Program-made: the position numbers and the translations under genes
NCBI GenBank assembly: GCA_050012355.1
Contig: JBEKHI010000030.1
Span: forward strand, 1-36,015
Source of the DNA: JBEKHI01 sp050012355
GTDB taxonomy: Bacteria > Actinomycetota > Actinomycetes > Streptosporangiales > Streptosporangiaceae
Direction: 5' to 3'
DNA length: 36,015 nucleotides
Notes under the pieces: model-generated
What the model saw: only the letters and a program-made list of their open reading frames with translations
Databases searched by the model: none
What the model was told of the DNA's origin: nothing
Shown: positions 8,152-15,954 of the stretch, one piece after another
Layout: each line of letters begins with the position of its first letter
Numbering within the stretch: position 1 is the first letter of the stretch

Positions 8152-11100
8152 CTACCTAGCGGTTTCCGCGGGCAACGACGAGACCGTAACCAGTGTCCTG
8201 ATCGCCCGGGATGCCACGGAAAGGGTGGTGAACGTGAACCGCTCACTCTCCCAGATCTCGCCCAGCGTCTGGGTCGCTCGTTCCACCGCCGCGGAGTTAC
8301 GAGAAGCCCACGATGCCAGGCCGTCGGCCTGCAGGACGTTCCTGGTCAGCGCGGCGTGCGCCGTGTACAGGTCATCCCGCAGCGCCGACCGCGCCATCGA
8401 GGACCACCGGTCGTCGCGCGGCAGCGCGACGATCCGGTCCCGCAGCCGGCCGATCTGCAGCCGGTCCGCGAGATCGAAGTACACCTCCGCGGTCTCCTGG
8501 ACAGACCGGCCGGTCGAGGTCGCGGACTGGATGATGTCGAACGCCGAGTACGAGGGCACCAGCGCCGCCACCTGCTGCGCCAGCACGTCAGGCACCCCCC
8601 GCGCGGTGAACGACGAGAGCCGGTCGGTGTACCCGGACAGGTCCATCCCGCCCAGGGCCTTGGGCAGCACCGAACGGACGGTGCCGACTCCGTCGTGGAA
8701 GAACCGCACGGTCGCGGCGATATCGAACGGCGGGCGCCGGTTGAGCAGCAGCCAGCGGCAGGCGCGTTCCAGGAGCTTGCGGCCCTCGAGCACCATCGCG
8801 ATCTTGGTCTCGCTGTCGGTGATCCCGGCCACTCGGTGCCAGAACCCGCTCATGCTGAACACCTCACGCGCGACCAGCCACGCCCGGGTGATGTCGGGGA
8901 CCGACGCCCCGGTCTCCTCATTCAGCCGGAAGATGAACGTGGTACCCGAGGTGTCCACCATGTCGTTGACGACCATCGTGGAGATGATCTCGCGGCGCAG
9001 CGGATGCGACTCCATCGCCGCGGCGAACCGGTCGCGCAGCGGTACCGGGAAGTAGTCCGTCAGGACTTGCCGCAGGAACGGGTCGTCGGGCAGGTCCGAG
9101 GCGAGCACCTCCTCGCCGGCCGCGATCTTGGTGTGCGCGAGCAGCAGCGCGAGTTCCGGCGTGGTCAGTCCCTGGCCGGCGCTACGCCGCTCGGCGATCT
9201 CCTTGTCGCCCGGCAGCACGTCGGTCTCCGGCGAAACCCGGCCGTCGCGGATCAGCTTGCGCAGGTACCGAGCGTGTACGTGCAGCATGGATGGCGCCTG
9301 GGCCCGAGAGGCGGCCAGGGCCATGTTCTGACCGTCGTTATGCCGCAAAACTAGATCCGCGACCTCGTCGGTCATCTCATGCAGCAGCCGGCCACGGGCG
9401 GCGGGCTCGAGCGAGGACCCGACCAGGATCTTGATGTTCACCTCGTGGTCGGAGGTGTCGACGCCCGCCGAGTTGTCGATAAAGTCGGTGTTCATCAGCC
9501 CGCCATGACGCGAATACTCGATGCGGGCCGCCTGGGTGAGGCCGAGGTTGCCGCCCTCGCCCACAATCCGCGCCCGCAACTGGGTCGCGTCGATGCGGAC
9601 CGCGTCGCTGGACCGGTCACCAGCGTCGGCGTCCGTCTCGGAACTGGCCTTCACGTAGGTGCCGATCCCGCCGTTCCACAGCAGGTCCACCGGCGCGGCC
9701 AGTATCGCCGAGATCATCTCGTCCGGGGACAGCGACACCACCGACGCGTCGAGGCCCAGCGCGGAACGGACCTGCGGGGATACCGGAATGGACTTGACGG
9801 TGCGCGGCCAGACCCCGCCGCCGGCCGTTATCAGGTTCGCGTCGTAATCGCCCCACGACGACCGTTCCAGGTTGAACAGCCGCCGCCGCTCGGCGAAACT
9901 GACCGCCGGGTCCGGGGCCGGGTCGAGGAACACGTGCCGGTGGTCGAAGGCGCCGACCAGCTTGATGTGCTCCGACAAGAGCATGCCGTTGCCGAACACG
10001 TCACCCGACATGTCGCCGATCCCGGCGACCGTGAAGTCGTCGATGTCCGGGTTCATGCCGAGCGCGGCGAAGTGCCAGCGGACCGATTCCCACGCGCCCC
10101 GGGCGGTGATGCCCATCTTCTTGTGGTCGTAGCCCTCGGAGCCGCCGGAGGCGAACGCGTCGCCCAGCCAGAAGCCGTACCGCTGGGCGATCTCGTTGGC
10201 CACGTCGGAGAACGTGGCGGTGCCTTTATCCGCGGCGACCACCAGGTACGGGTCGTCGCCGTCGCGCCGGACCACGTCTTTCGGCGGCACGACCTCGCCG
10301 TCCACCAGGTTGTCCGTGATGTCGAGCATCGCGCTGATGAAGGTCTGATAGCAGGCCAGCACTTCGGCGCGGTTGTCGGAACCGCCTAGCTGCTTGCAGA
10401 CGAAGCCGCCCTTGGCACCCGACGGCACGATCACCGAGTTCTTGACTTCCTGCGCCTTGACCAGGCCAAGCACCTCGGTGCGGAAGTCCTCCTCGCGGTC
10501 GGACCAGCGCAGCCCGCCGCGGGCGACCCGGCCAAAGCGCAGGTGCACGGCCTCCAGTCGCGGCGAGTACACGAAGATCTCGAACTTCGGGCGGGGCGCG
10601 GGCAGGTTCGGCACCCGGGTCGCGTCGAGCTTGAGCACCAGGTACGGGGAATCCTGGTAGTAGTTGGTGCGCAGGGTGGCCTCGATCAGCGCGAGGTAGC
10701 CGCGCAGGATGCGGTCGGCGTCGAGGCTGGTCACCTCGTCGAGGGCGCCGCGGATCTCCTCCGCGATGGCCTCGCTGCGCTCAGCCTCACCGCCCTGCCT
10801 GCCCGGGTCGAACCTGGACTCGAACAGCCGCACCAGCAGCCGGGTGATCCGCGGGTTCTGCCGCAGCACCCGCTGCAGATAACCCTGGCTGAACCGCGAT
10901 CCCGCTTGCCGCAGGTACCGCGCGTAGCCGCGCAGCAGCACGACCGCGTGCCAGGTCAGCCCGGCGTCGAGCACCAGCGCGTTGAACCCGTCGTCCTCGA
11001 TCTGACCGTGCCACAACGCGCTCAGCGCGGATTCGAAAAGCTCCTTCGTGGCACCGCTGGTTTCCAGTGTTCCGCGCCGCAGACCAAAGTCATATATCCA

Positions 11101-12930
11101 GAACGACGCGTCCGGTCCCCCGCCAATGAACTCGTACGGGTGCTCGTCAACGACGTCGACTCCCATGTGCTGCAACTGGGGCAGCACCTCGGTCAGCGTC
11201 ACCGGGGAGCCGACGCGGTACACGCGCAGTCGCCAGGCACCGTTCGGCTGGAAGGTGAGCCGCACCCCGAACGGCGCGCCCGACTCCCTCAGCCGCAGCA
11301 CCTCACTCAGGTCCTCGACGGCGACGCCCGGGTCGGTGTCCGCCTTGTAGGTCTCCGGTATGGACAGGCAGCAGCTCTCGAACAGCAGGGCGGCGCGCTC
11401 ACCGCCAAGGCGACGCTCGGCCTCGGCCGCCAGGTCCTCGTCCCAGGACCGTACGACGGCGGAGATCTGCCGCTCAAGCGCGGCCGTGTCCGTGGTCGGC
11501 ATCGGGGTGCCGGGCACGGGAGGTCGGTCGGGGCTGCCTTGCCGAGGAAGCACGGTGTGGACGACCACGTGCAACCGGGCCAGTGCGGAGTTGGAGACCA
11601 TCGCGCTGTAGTCCACGCTGGAGCCGCCCAGCGCGTCGCTCAGGATCTCCTGGGTACGCAGCCGCACAGCGGTGGTGTACCGGTCACGGGGCAGGTAGAC
11701 CAGGCAGGACACGTAACGGCCGTACGGGTCGGGCCGCAGGAACAGCCGCACCTGCCGACGTTCGCGTAGCCGCAGGACGCCGAGCGCGATCGGGGTGAGC
11801 TGGTCCGCGCTGATCTCGAACAGCTCCTCGCGCGGGTAGCTCTCCAGGATCTCGGTCAGCGCGTTGCCGTCGTGGCTGTCGGCGGTGAGCCCGACATCCT
11901 TGAGCACGGCGGCGAGCTTGTCCCGCAGCACCGGGATACGGGTGATCGACTCGGAGTACGCCGCCTGGGAGTAGAGCCCGAGGAACCGGTACTCGCCGAT
12001 GACCTTCCCGGAATCGCCGAACTTGCGGACCGCGATGTAGTCCAGGTACTCGGGCCGGTAGATGGTGGACCGGACGCTGGCCTTGGCCAGCACGAGTGGC
12101 TCGTTATCACCCTCAACGGGAGCACGGCCAGCCGTCCCGAAGGGGTCGTCGGATGGCTTGTCGTGGCGCAGGATGCCAAGTCCGGTGCCGGGAACGGGCT
12201 GGAACCGGTTCCCGCTCAGCGTGTACTCGCGATAGCCGAGGAAGGTGAAGTGCCCGTCGGCTAGCCAGCCAAGCAGTGCGCCCGCTTCACCCGGCTCATG
12301 CTGGACGGCCGAGCGCATCCGGCGCTGGTCCTCCATGGCGACCCGCACGTCGTCGAGCACGCCCCGCAGATCGGCCGCGAGGTCATCGATGGAGATCCGG
12401 TCGCCCGGCCGCCCGATCTCGACGTGAATCCAGGACTCGCTCAGGACGGTGTCGCCCTGGCCCATCTCACCGGTGATGGCGCGGCGGATCTTGAGGACCG
12501 GGTGCACGATGATGTGCATGTCAGCGCCGTGCCGGTTCAGCTCCATGGTGACCGAGTCGACGAGATACGGCATGTCGTCGGTCACGATGTCGAGTACGTT
12601 CCCGGCCCCGTCGAGCGCGGCGGTGCCCGCGTCGCGGGTGCTTACCAGCGCGCGGCCCTGCGGCCGGGATCTCCCCGCGGCCGCGTGCGTGGCGGCCACC
12701 GCGGCCATCCGGTCAGGTCCAGCGGCAATTAGGTCCTCGATCGCGACGTGCCGGTAGTAAGCGCCCAGGAATCCTGGGATGTCGGCTATCGCGTCGCTTG
12801 GGCTGTCCTCGCCTAGGACAATCTCATCGCCTAGGACAATCTCATCGGCTGGGCCGTTCGCTGACGCCCGCCAGACCTCGGCCGCCTTTGAGAGCAGCTC
12901 GTTCCTGACCTCATCCATGCCTTCCGGCAT
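8152..12930 (-). CDS. gdh: NAD-specific glutamate dehydrogenase, 180-kDa class
   Basis: This enzyme oxidises glutamate to 2-oxoglutarate and ammonia with NAD, mainly for catabolism. At 1592 residues it fits the large L_180 class known from Streptomyces and mycobacteria, with long N- and C-terminal regulatory regions around the catalytic core. The core is recognised by RGGLRWSDREEDFRTEVLGL, the substrate-binding lysine in SGAKGGFVCKQ, and the NAD-domain stretch GIGDMSGDVFGNGMLLS. The ATG start has AAGGAG about 10 nt upstream. Near the N-terminus an 18-bp in-frame tandem duplication gives DEIVLGDEIVLG. A GTNAC-type box and an inverted repeat lie upstream. The stop overlaps the prfB ribosome-binding site, so prfB is probably co-transcribed. 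Confidence 0.96.
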   Translation of the reverse strand: MPEGMDEVRNELLSKAAEVWRASANGPADEIVLGDEIVLGEDSPSDAIADIPGFLGAYYRHVAIEDLIAAGPDRMAAVAATHAAAGRSRPQGRALVSTRDAGTAALDGAGNVLDIVTDDMPYLVDSVTMELNRHGADMHIIVHPVLKIRRAITGEMGQGDTVLSESWIHVEIGRPGDRISIDDLAADLRGVLDDVRVAMEDQRRMRSAVQHEPGEAGALLGWLADGHFTFLGYREYTLSGNRFQPVPGTGLGILRHDKPSDDPFGTAGRAPVEGDNEPLVLAKASVRSTIYRPEYLDYIAVRKFGDSGKVIGEYRFLGLYSQAAYSESITRIPVLRDKLAAVLKDVGLTADSHDGNALTEILESYPREELFEISADQLTPIALGVLRLRERRQVRLFLRPDPYGRYVSCLVYLPRDRYTTAVRLRTQEILSDALGGSSVDYSAMVSNSALARLHVVVHTVLPRQGSPDRPPVPGTPMPTTDTAALERQISAVVRSWDEDLAAEAERRLGGERAALLFESCCLSIPETYKADTDPGVAVEDLSEVLRLRESGAPFGVRLTFQPNGAWRLRVYRVGSPVTLTEVLPQLQHMGVDVVDEHPYEFIGGGPDASFWIYDFGLRRGTLETSGATKELFESALSALWHGQIEDDGFNALVLDAGLTWHAVVLLRGYARYLRQAGSRFSQGYLQRVLRQNPRITRLLVRLFESRFDPGRQGGEAERSEAIAEEIRGALDEVTSLDADRILRGYLALIEATLRTNYYQDSPYLVLKLDATRVPNLPAPRPKFEIFVYSPRLEAVHLRFGRVARGGLRWSDREEDFRTEVLGLVKAQEVKNSVIVPSGAKGGFVCKQLGGSDNRAEVLACYQTFISAMLDITDNLVDGEVVPPKDVVRRDGDDPYLVVAADKGTATFSDVANEIAQRYGFWLGDAFASGGSEGYDHKKMGITARGAWESVRWHFAALGMNPDIDDFTVAGIGDMSGDVFGNGMLLSEHIKLVGAFDHRHVFLDPAPDPAVSFAERRRLFNLERSSWGDYDANLITAGGGVWPRTVKSIPVSPQVRSALGLDASVVSLSPDEMISAILAAPVDLLWNGGIGTYVKASSETDADAGDRSSDAVRIDATQLRARIVGEGGNLGLTQAARIEYSRHGGLMNTDFIDNSAGVDTSDHEVNIKILVGSSLEPAARGRLLHEMTDEVADLVLRHNDGQNMALAASRAQAPSMLHVHARYLRKLIRDGRVSPETDVLPGDKEIAERRSAGQGLTTPELALLLAHTKIAAGEEVLASDLPDDPFLRQVLTDYFPVPLRDRFAAAMESHPLRREIISTMVVNDMVDTSGTTFIFRLNEETGASVPDITRAWLVAREVFSMSGFWHRVAGITDSETKIAMVLEGRKLLERACRWLLLNRRPPFDIAATVRFFHDGVGTVRSVLPKALGGMDLSGYTDRLSSFTARGVPDVLAQQVAALVPSYSAFDIIQSATSTGRSVQETAEVYFDLADRLQIGRLRDRIVALPRDDRWSSMARSALRDDLYTAHAALTRNVLQADGLASWASRNSAAVERATQTLGEIWESERFTFTTLSVASRAIRTLVTVSSLPAETAR
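12810..12845. repeat. 18-bp in-frame tandem duplication in gdh
   Basis: CGCCTAGGACAATCTCAT occurs twice without a gap and is read on the minus strand as two successive copies of DEIVLG near residue 30 of the dehydrogenase. A perfect duplication in otherwise unique sequence points to a recent slippage event that keeps the frame. Confidence 0.9.
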
Positions 12931-12963
12931 TTCGTGTGCACTCCTTTGTGAACATTGCGACCG

Positions 12964-12986
12964 GCGCTCACTGCAGACGTGAGCGC
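12964..12986. promoter_or_regulatory. Inverted repeat in the gdh leader
   Basis: GCGCTCAC and GTGAGCGC form a perfect 8-bp inverted repeat with a 7-nt centre, 34 bp upstream of the gdh start codon. It could be an operator or an RNA hairpin in the 5' leader. No regulator can be named. Confidence 0.45.
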
Positions 12987-13066
12987 TTGGAGATCACTGT
13001 GTGGCTCATGTTCAAGCGTTGCTCTGGGGCCAGCCCCATTGCAGGACCCCACGGTGCCACACTCTA

Positions 13067-13092
13067 GTGACCTAACGGTTACCTTGTGTTAC
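13067..13092. promoter_or_regulatory. GlnR/MtrA-like GTNAC box upstream of gdh
   Basis: GTGAC (13067-13071), GTTAC (13078-13082) and GTTAC (13088-13092) lie in a row with spacers of 6 and 5 bp. The first pair fits GTNAC-N6-GTNAC exactly. On the gdh strand a TAGAGT (-10-like, 13061-13066) abuts the box, so the box would cover the -35 region. GlnR controls nitrogen genes in actinomycetes through repeats of this type, and MtrA has been reported in Streptomyces to bind overlapping sites. The assignment is from motif, spacing and target gene only. Confidence 0.5.
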
Positions 13093-15053
13093 GGATCTTC
13101 AACCTGTTCGCTAACTAACAGGTTAGGGCCGTCTGCGAAATAAACCAGCACCTCAGGGTTGACCAGAGCATTGGGGTCTACGGCCCGCTCCACCGGTACG
13201 CCGAGGAGGATTTTTCGCACCGGTACCTCTAGCTTCTTACCGGAAAGCGTCCTCGGTATGCCGGGTACCTGGCGAATCTCGTCCGGGGCGTGCCGGGGTG
13301 ACAGCTGGGTGCGGAGCGCGGTTTTGATGCTGGTGACGAGCTTGTCGTCGAGGGTTGCGTCTGGTTCCAGCGTGACGAAGAGCACAAGTTTTCCCTCGGC
13401 GGGGGCGGCGCCCGCCGAGGCGCTCGCGCCGAGTTGGCCGGTGTCCACCACGAGGCTGTCCTGTATCTCCGGCAGCGCCTCGACCACTCGGTAGAACTCG
13501 CTGGTTCCCATCCGGACGCCGCCCCGGTTCAGCGTGGCGTCGGAGCGGCCGTAGATCACGCACCCCCCGTCGGCGAGCATCTCGATCCAGTCGCCGTGCC
13601 GCCATACACCTGGGTAGTCAGCGAAGTAGCTTTCCCGGTAGCGGACCTTGTCCGGGTCTCTCCAGAACCCGACCGGCATCGAGGGCATCGGCTCCGCGAG
13701 GACCAGCTCGCCGACCTTGCCGATCCGCGGCTTACCGTCGGCGTCGAAGGATTCGACCTTGGCGCCCAGGCAGGCGCCGCCGATGATGCCAGAACGGACC
13801 GGCAGTAGCGGGGACGGTCCGACGAACCCGGTGCACACGTCGGTGCCGCCAGAGAACGAGCCGAGCAGCAGGTCGCTCTTCACGTTCTCGTAGACCCAGG
13901 TGAAACCCTCGGGCGGCAACGGAGACCCGGTGGACCCGATCGCCCGCAACGCGGGGAGCTCACCCGGAGCGGTTTCCGCCCGCAGGCAGGCCAGCAGGTA
14001 GGGGGCGCCGACGCCAAGATAATTCACGTTGTGCTTGGCGGCGAGCCGCCACAGGTTTCCGGTCTCCGGGTAGGTCGCGCTGCCGTCGTAAAGCAGGATC
14101 GTGCTGCCAGCCAGCAGCCCGCCAGCCAGGAAGTTCCACATCATCCAGCCGGTGGTCGTGTACCAGGTGAAGACGTCACCGGGCCGGAGATCCAGGTGGA
14201 ACGCGAGCGCCTTGAGGTGCTCGAGGACGATGCCGCCATGCCCGTGCATGATCGGCTTCGGCAACCCGGTGGTCCCCGATGAGTAGACGATCCACAGCGG
14301 ATGCCCGAACGGCACCTCCTCGAACTCAGGGGTGCCCGCGGGCCCGCCCAGGTCTTCCCATGAGCTGGTTCCCACCGTGATGACGGCCTTGAGCCCGGCC
14401 AGCGCCGCGCTTATCTCGCGCACCACCTCGGCTCGGGAGTACTCCTTGCCGTTGTAGCGGTACCGTTCCACCGCGATCAGCACCATGGGCTCGATCTGGG
14501 CGAACCGGTCGATCACGCTGCGCGCGCCGAAGTCCGGCGAGCAAGACGACCAGATCGCGCCGATGCTCGCGGTGGCGAGCAGCCCGATGATCGCCTCCGG
14601 GATGTTCGGCAGCAGCGCCGCCACCCGGTCGCCCTTGGAGACTCCGAGTTCCCTGAGCCCCCTCGCGACCCGCGCGACCTCAGCCGCGAGCTCTCCGTAG
14701 GTCAGCGCCCCGGCTCGGCCGTCTTCTGACTCATAGATGATCGCCGTCCGGCCCGGATCGGTCCAGGCGGTACGGAGGGCGTTGCGGGCGTAGTTCAGCG
14801 TCGCGCCGGGGAACCAGGTCACGTCGGGCATCGGCCCGCCGGTCAAGACCTCTTCGCCGCGCTCCCCCAGGACGCCAAAGTACTCCCAAACCGAGCTCCA
14901 GAACCCGGGCAGATCATCCACCGACCACTGCCACAAATCCTGGTAACCGGCGAACCCGCGCCCCAGCCAGTCCCGGTAATGCGCGATACGGGCGTTACGG
15001 ATGGTCTTATCGTCCGGCGTCCAAAGCGTGGCCCCATAACCCTCTGCGCTCAT
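13089..15053 (-). CDS. aacS: Acetoacetyl-CoA synthetase (AMP-forming)
   Basis: This enzyme activates acetoacetate with ATP and CoA, feeding ketone bodies into acetyl-CoA or polyketide/PHB metabolism. The 654-residue ANL-superfamily protein begins at ATG 15053 (MSAEGYGATLW), preceded by a GGGGG ribosome-binding site. An upstream in-frame extension is not family-like. The ACAS-type N-terminal region (FWSSVWEYFGV, WFPGATLNYARNAL) is followed by the P-loop YSSGTTGLPKPIMHGHGG, the GWMMWNF segment typical of AacS, the hinge motif YGRSDATLNRGGVRMGTSEFY and the C-terminal catalytic lysine in LSGKKLEVPVRK. An 8-bp inverted repeat, AACCTGTT/AACAGGTT (13101-13124), overlaps the last codons and may form a hairpin at the 3' end. 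Confidence 0.94.
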   Translation of the reverse strand: MSAEGYGATLWTPDDKTIRNARIAHYRDWLGRGFAGYQDLWQWSVDDLPGFWSSVWEYFGVLGERGEEVLTGGPMPDVTWFPGATLNYARNALRTAWTDPGRTAIIYESEDGRAGALTYGELAAEVARVARGLRELGVSKGDRVAALLPNIPEAIIGLLATASIGAIWSSCSPDFGARSVIDRFAQIEPMVLIAVERYRYNGKEYSRAEVVREISAALAGLKAVITVGTSSWEDLGGPAGTPEFEEVPFGHPLWIVYSSGTTGLPKPIMHGHGGIVLEHLKALAFHLDLRPGDVFTWYTTTGWMMWNFLAGGLLAGSTILLYDGSATYPETGNLWRLAAKHNVNYLGVGAPYLLACLRAETAPGELPALRAIGSTGSPLPPEGFTWVYENVKSDLLLGSFSGGTDVCTGFVGPSPLLPVRSGIIGGACLGAKVESFDADGKPRIGKVGELVLAEPMPSMPVGFWRDPDKVRYRESYFADYPGVWRHGDWIEMLADGGCVIYGRSDATLNRGGVRMGTSEFYRVVEALPEIQDSLVVDTGQLGASASAGAAPAEGKLVLFVTLEPDATLDDKLVTSIKTALRTQLSPRHAPDEIRQVPGIPRTLSGKKLEVPVRKILLGVPVERAVDPNALVNPEVLVYFADGPNLLVSEQVEDP

Positions 15054-15124
15054 GCCCCCAGCATCAGCCCACCGGGTGGTCCGGCGCAACGCGCCGCCCC
15101 GCCCGAGCGAACGAACCCTGTCGA

Positions 15125-15169
15125 TGTTACATCGACCGGCATAGAGCACGGTCGTTGTCACATCGACCG
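15125..15169. promoter_or_regulatory. Direct repeats upstream of aacS, possible operator
   Basis: TGTTACATCGACCG (15125-15138) and TGTCACATCGACCG (15156-15169) are near-identical 14-mers spaced 31 bp start to start, about three helical turns, and 70-115 bp upstream of the aacS start. This is a plausible regulator site; no protein can be named. Confidence 0.4.
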
Positions 15170-15170
15170 T

Positions 15171-15224
15171 CCCCCGCGCCCGCTCAGCCCCCGCGCCCGC
15201 TCAGCCCCCGCGCCCGCTCAGCCC
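15171..15224. repeat. 17-bp tandem repeat, three copies
   Basis: The unit AGCCCCCGCGCCCGCTC (in one phase) recurs with a 17-bp period about three times between aacS and the HAD-like gene. It directly precedes a GGGGGG run near the stop of the HAD-like gene. Confidence 0.8.
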
Positions 15225-15239
15225 GCGGGGGGATGAGGG

Positions 15240-15944
15240 TCAGGCGGCGGTGATGGCGGCTAGGAGGGGCGGGATGTCGGTGAGGTCCGGGAGGACCGCT
15301 ACTGCGCCGGCTTCGCGTAGCGTCGCCGTGCTGTCGCGGCCGCTGGCTAGGGCGATGCATCGGGCGCCGCCGAGCTTGGCGGCGGCGATGTCCGATAGCG
15401 CGTCAGCTATGTACACCGTGTCCAGGAAGGTGACTCCGTACGCTTCGACCGCTCGTTGCCTGGCGACCGTTAGCAGCGTCCCCTTCGGGAAGGGGTCGCT
15501 GCCCGCGTAGCCGCCGACCTCGACGTCGAGGTACTGCTCCAGCCCGAAGACCTGCAGCTTGAGTTCCGCATTGGGCCGGGACGAGCCGGTCAGGACGGAC
15601 TGGACGACCTCCCCGATCCCGGCGACGGCGGCCAGTGCCTCCGCCGCACCCGGGAGGACGTGGCCGTCCCGGGCGAGCTGGTCACGCCGTTTTGACATCT
15701 GGATTGAAAAAGCCATGGTGAATGAGGCCAGCAGTTTCTCCGCGACCTCGCCGTCGCGTATGTCAATGGCGTTCAGCGCCAGGGCGTCGAAGAAGGCCTC
15801 GGGTTCGCTACGTCCGGCCATCTGCGGCAACTGGACGAGCGGGCGTCCGGTTACCTCGCGGAACGAGTCGGCGTAGGCGGCGCGCGTCACCTTGGTGACG
15901 TCAACCAGCGTCAGGTCGATGTTCCACAACACGAGCCGGTGAAT
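15240..15944 (-). CDS. HAD-superfamily protein with Asn at the nucleophile position
   Basis: The sequence resembles the PGMB/Gph-type HAD phosphatases of actinomycetes, but motif I is W-N-I-D-L-T where family members have W-D-I-D-x-T. The Asp nucleophile (first D) is therefore Asn8, while the acid/base Asp10 remains. Motif II is the Thr of LTGSS, the motif III lysine may be in FPKGTLL, and motif IV is the degenerate YIADALSDIAAAKLGG. The start is uncertain. AGGAGG (15951-15956) lies 6 nt before an in-frame ATT at 15944, giving MHRLVLWNID (234 residues). The first standard start, GTG 15932, is 18 nt from it. The ribosome-binding site overlaps the pruA stop (TAG 15955-15957), so the two genes are coupled. 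It is probably inactive as a classical phosphatase unless the Asn deamidates. Confidence 0.75.
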   Translation of the reverse strand: MHRLVLWNIDLTLVDVTKVTRAAYADSFREVTGRPLVQLPQMAGRSEPEAFFDALALNAIDIRDGEVAEKLLASFTMAFSIQMSKRRDQLARDGHVLPGAAEALAAVAGIGEVVQSVLTGSSRPNAELKLQVFGLEQYLDVEVGGYAGSDPFPKGTLLTVARQRAVEAYGVTFLDTVYIADALSDIAAAKLGGARCIALASGRDSTATLREAGAVAVLPDLTDIPPLLAAITAA

Positions 15945-15954
15945 AGCGAACCTC

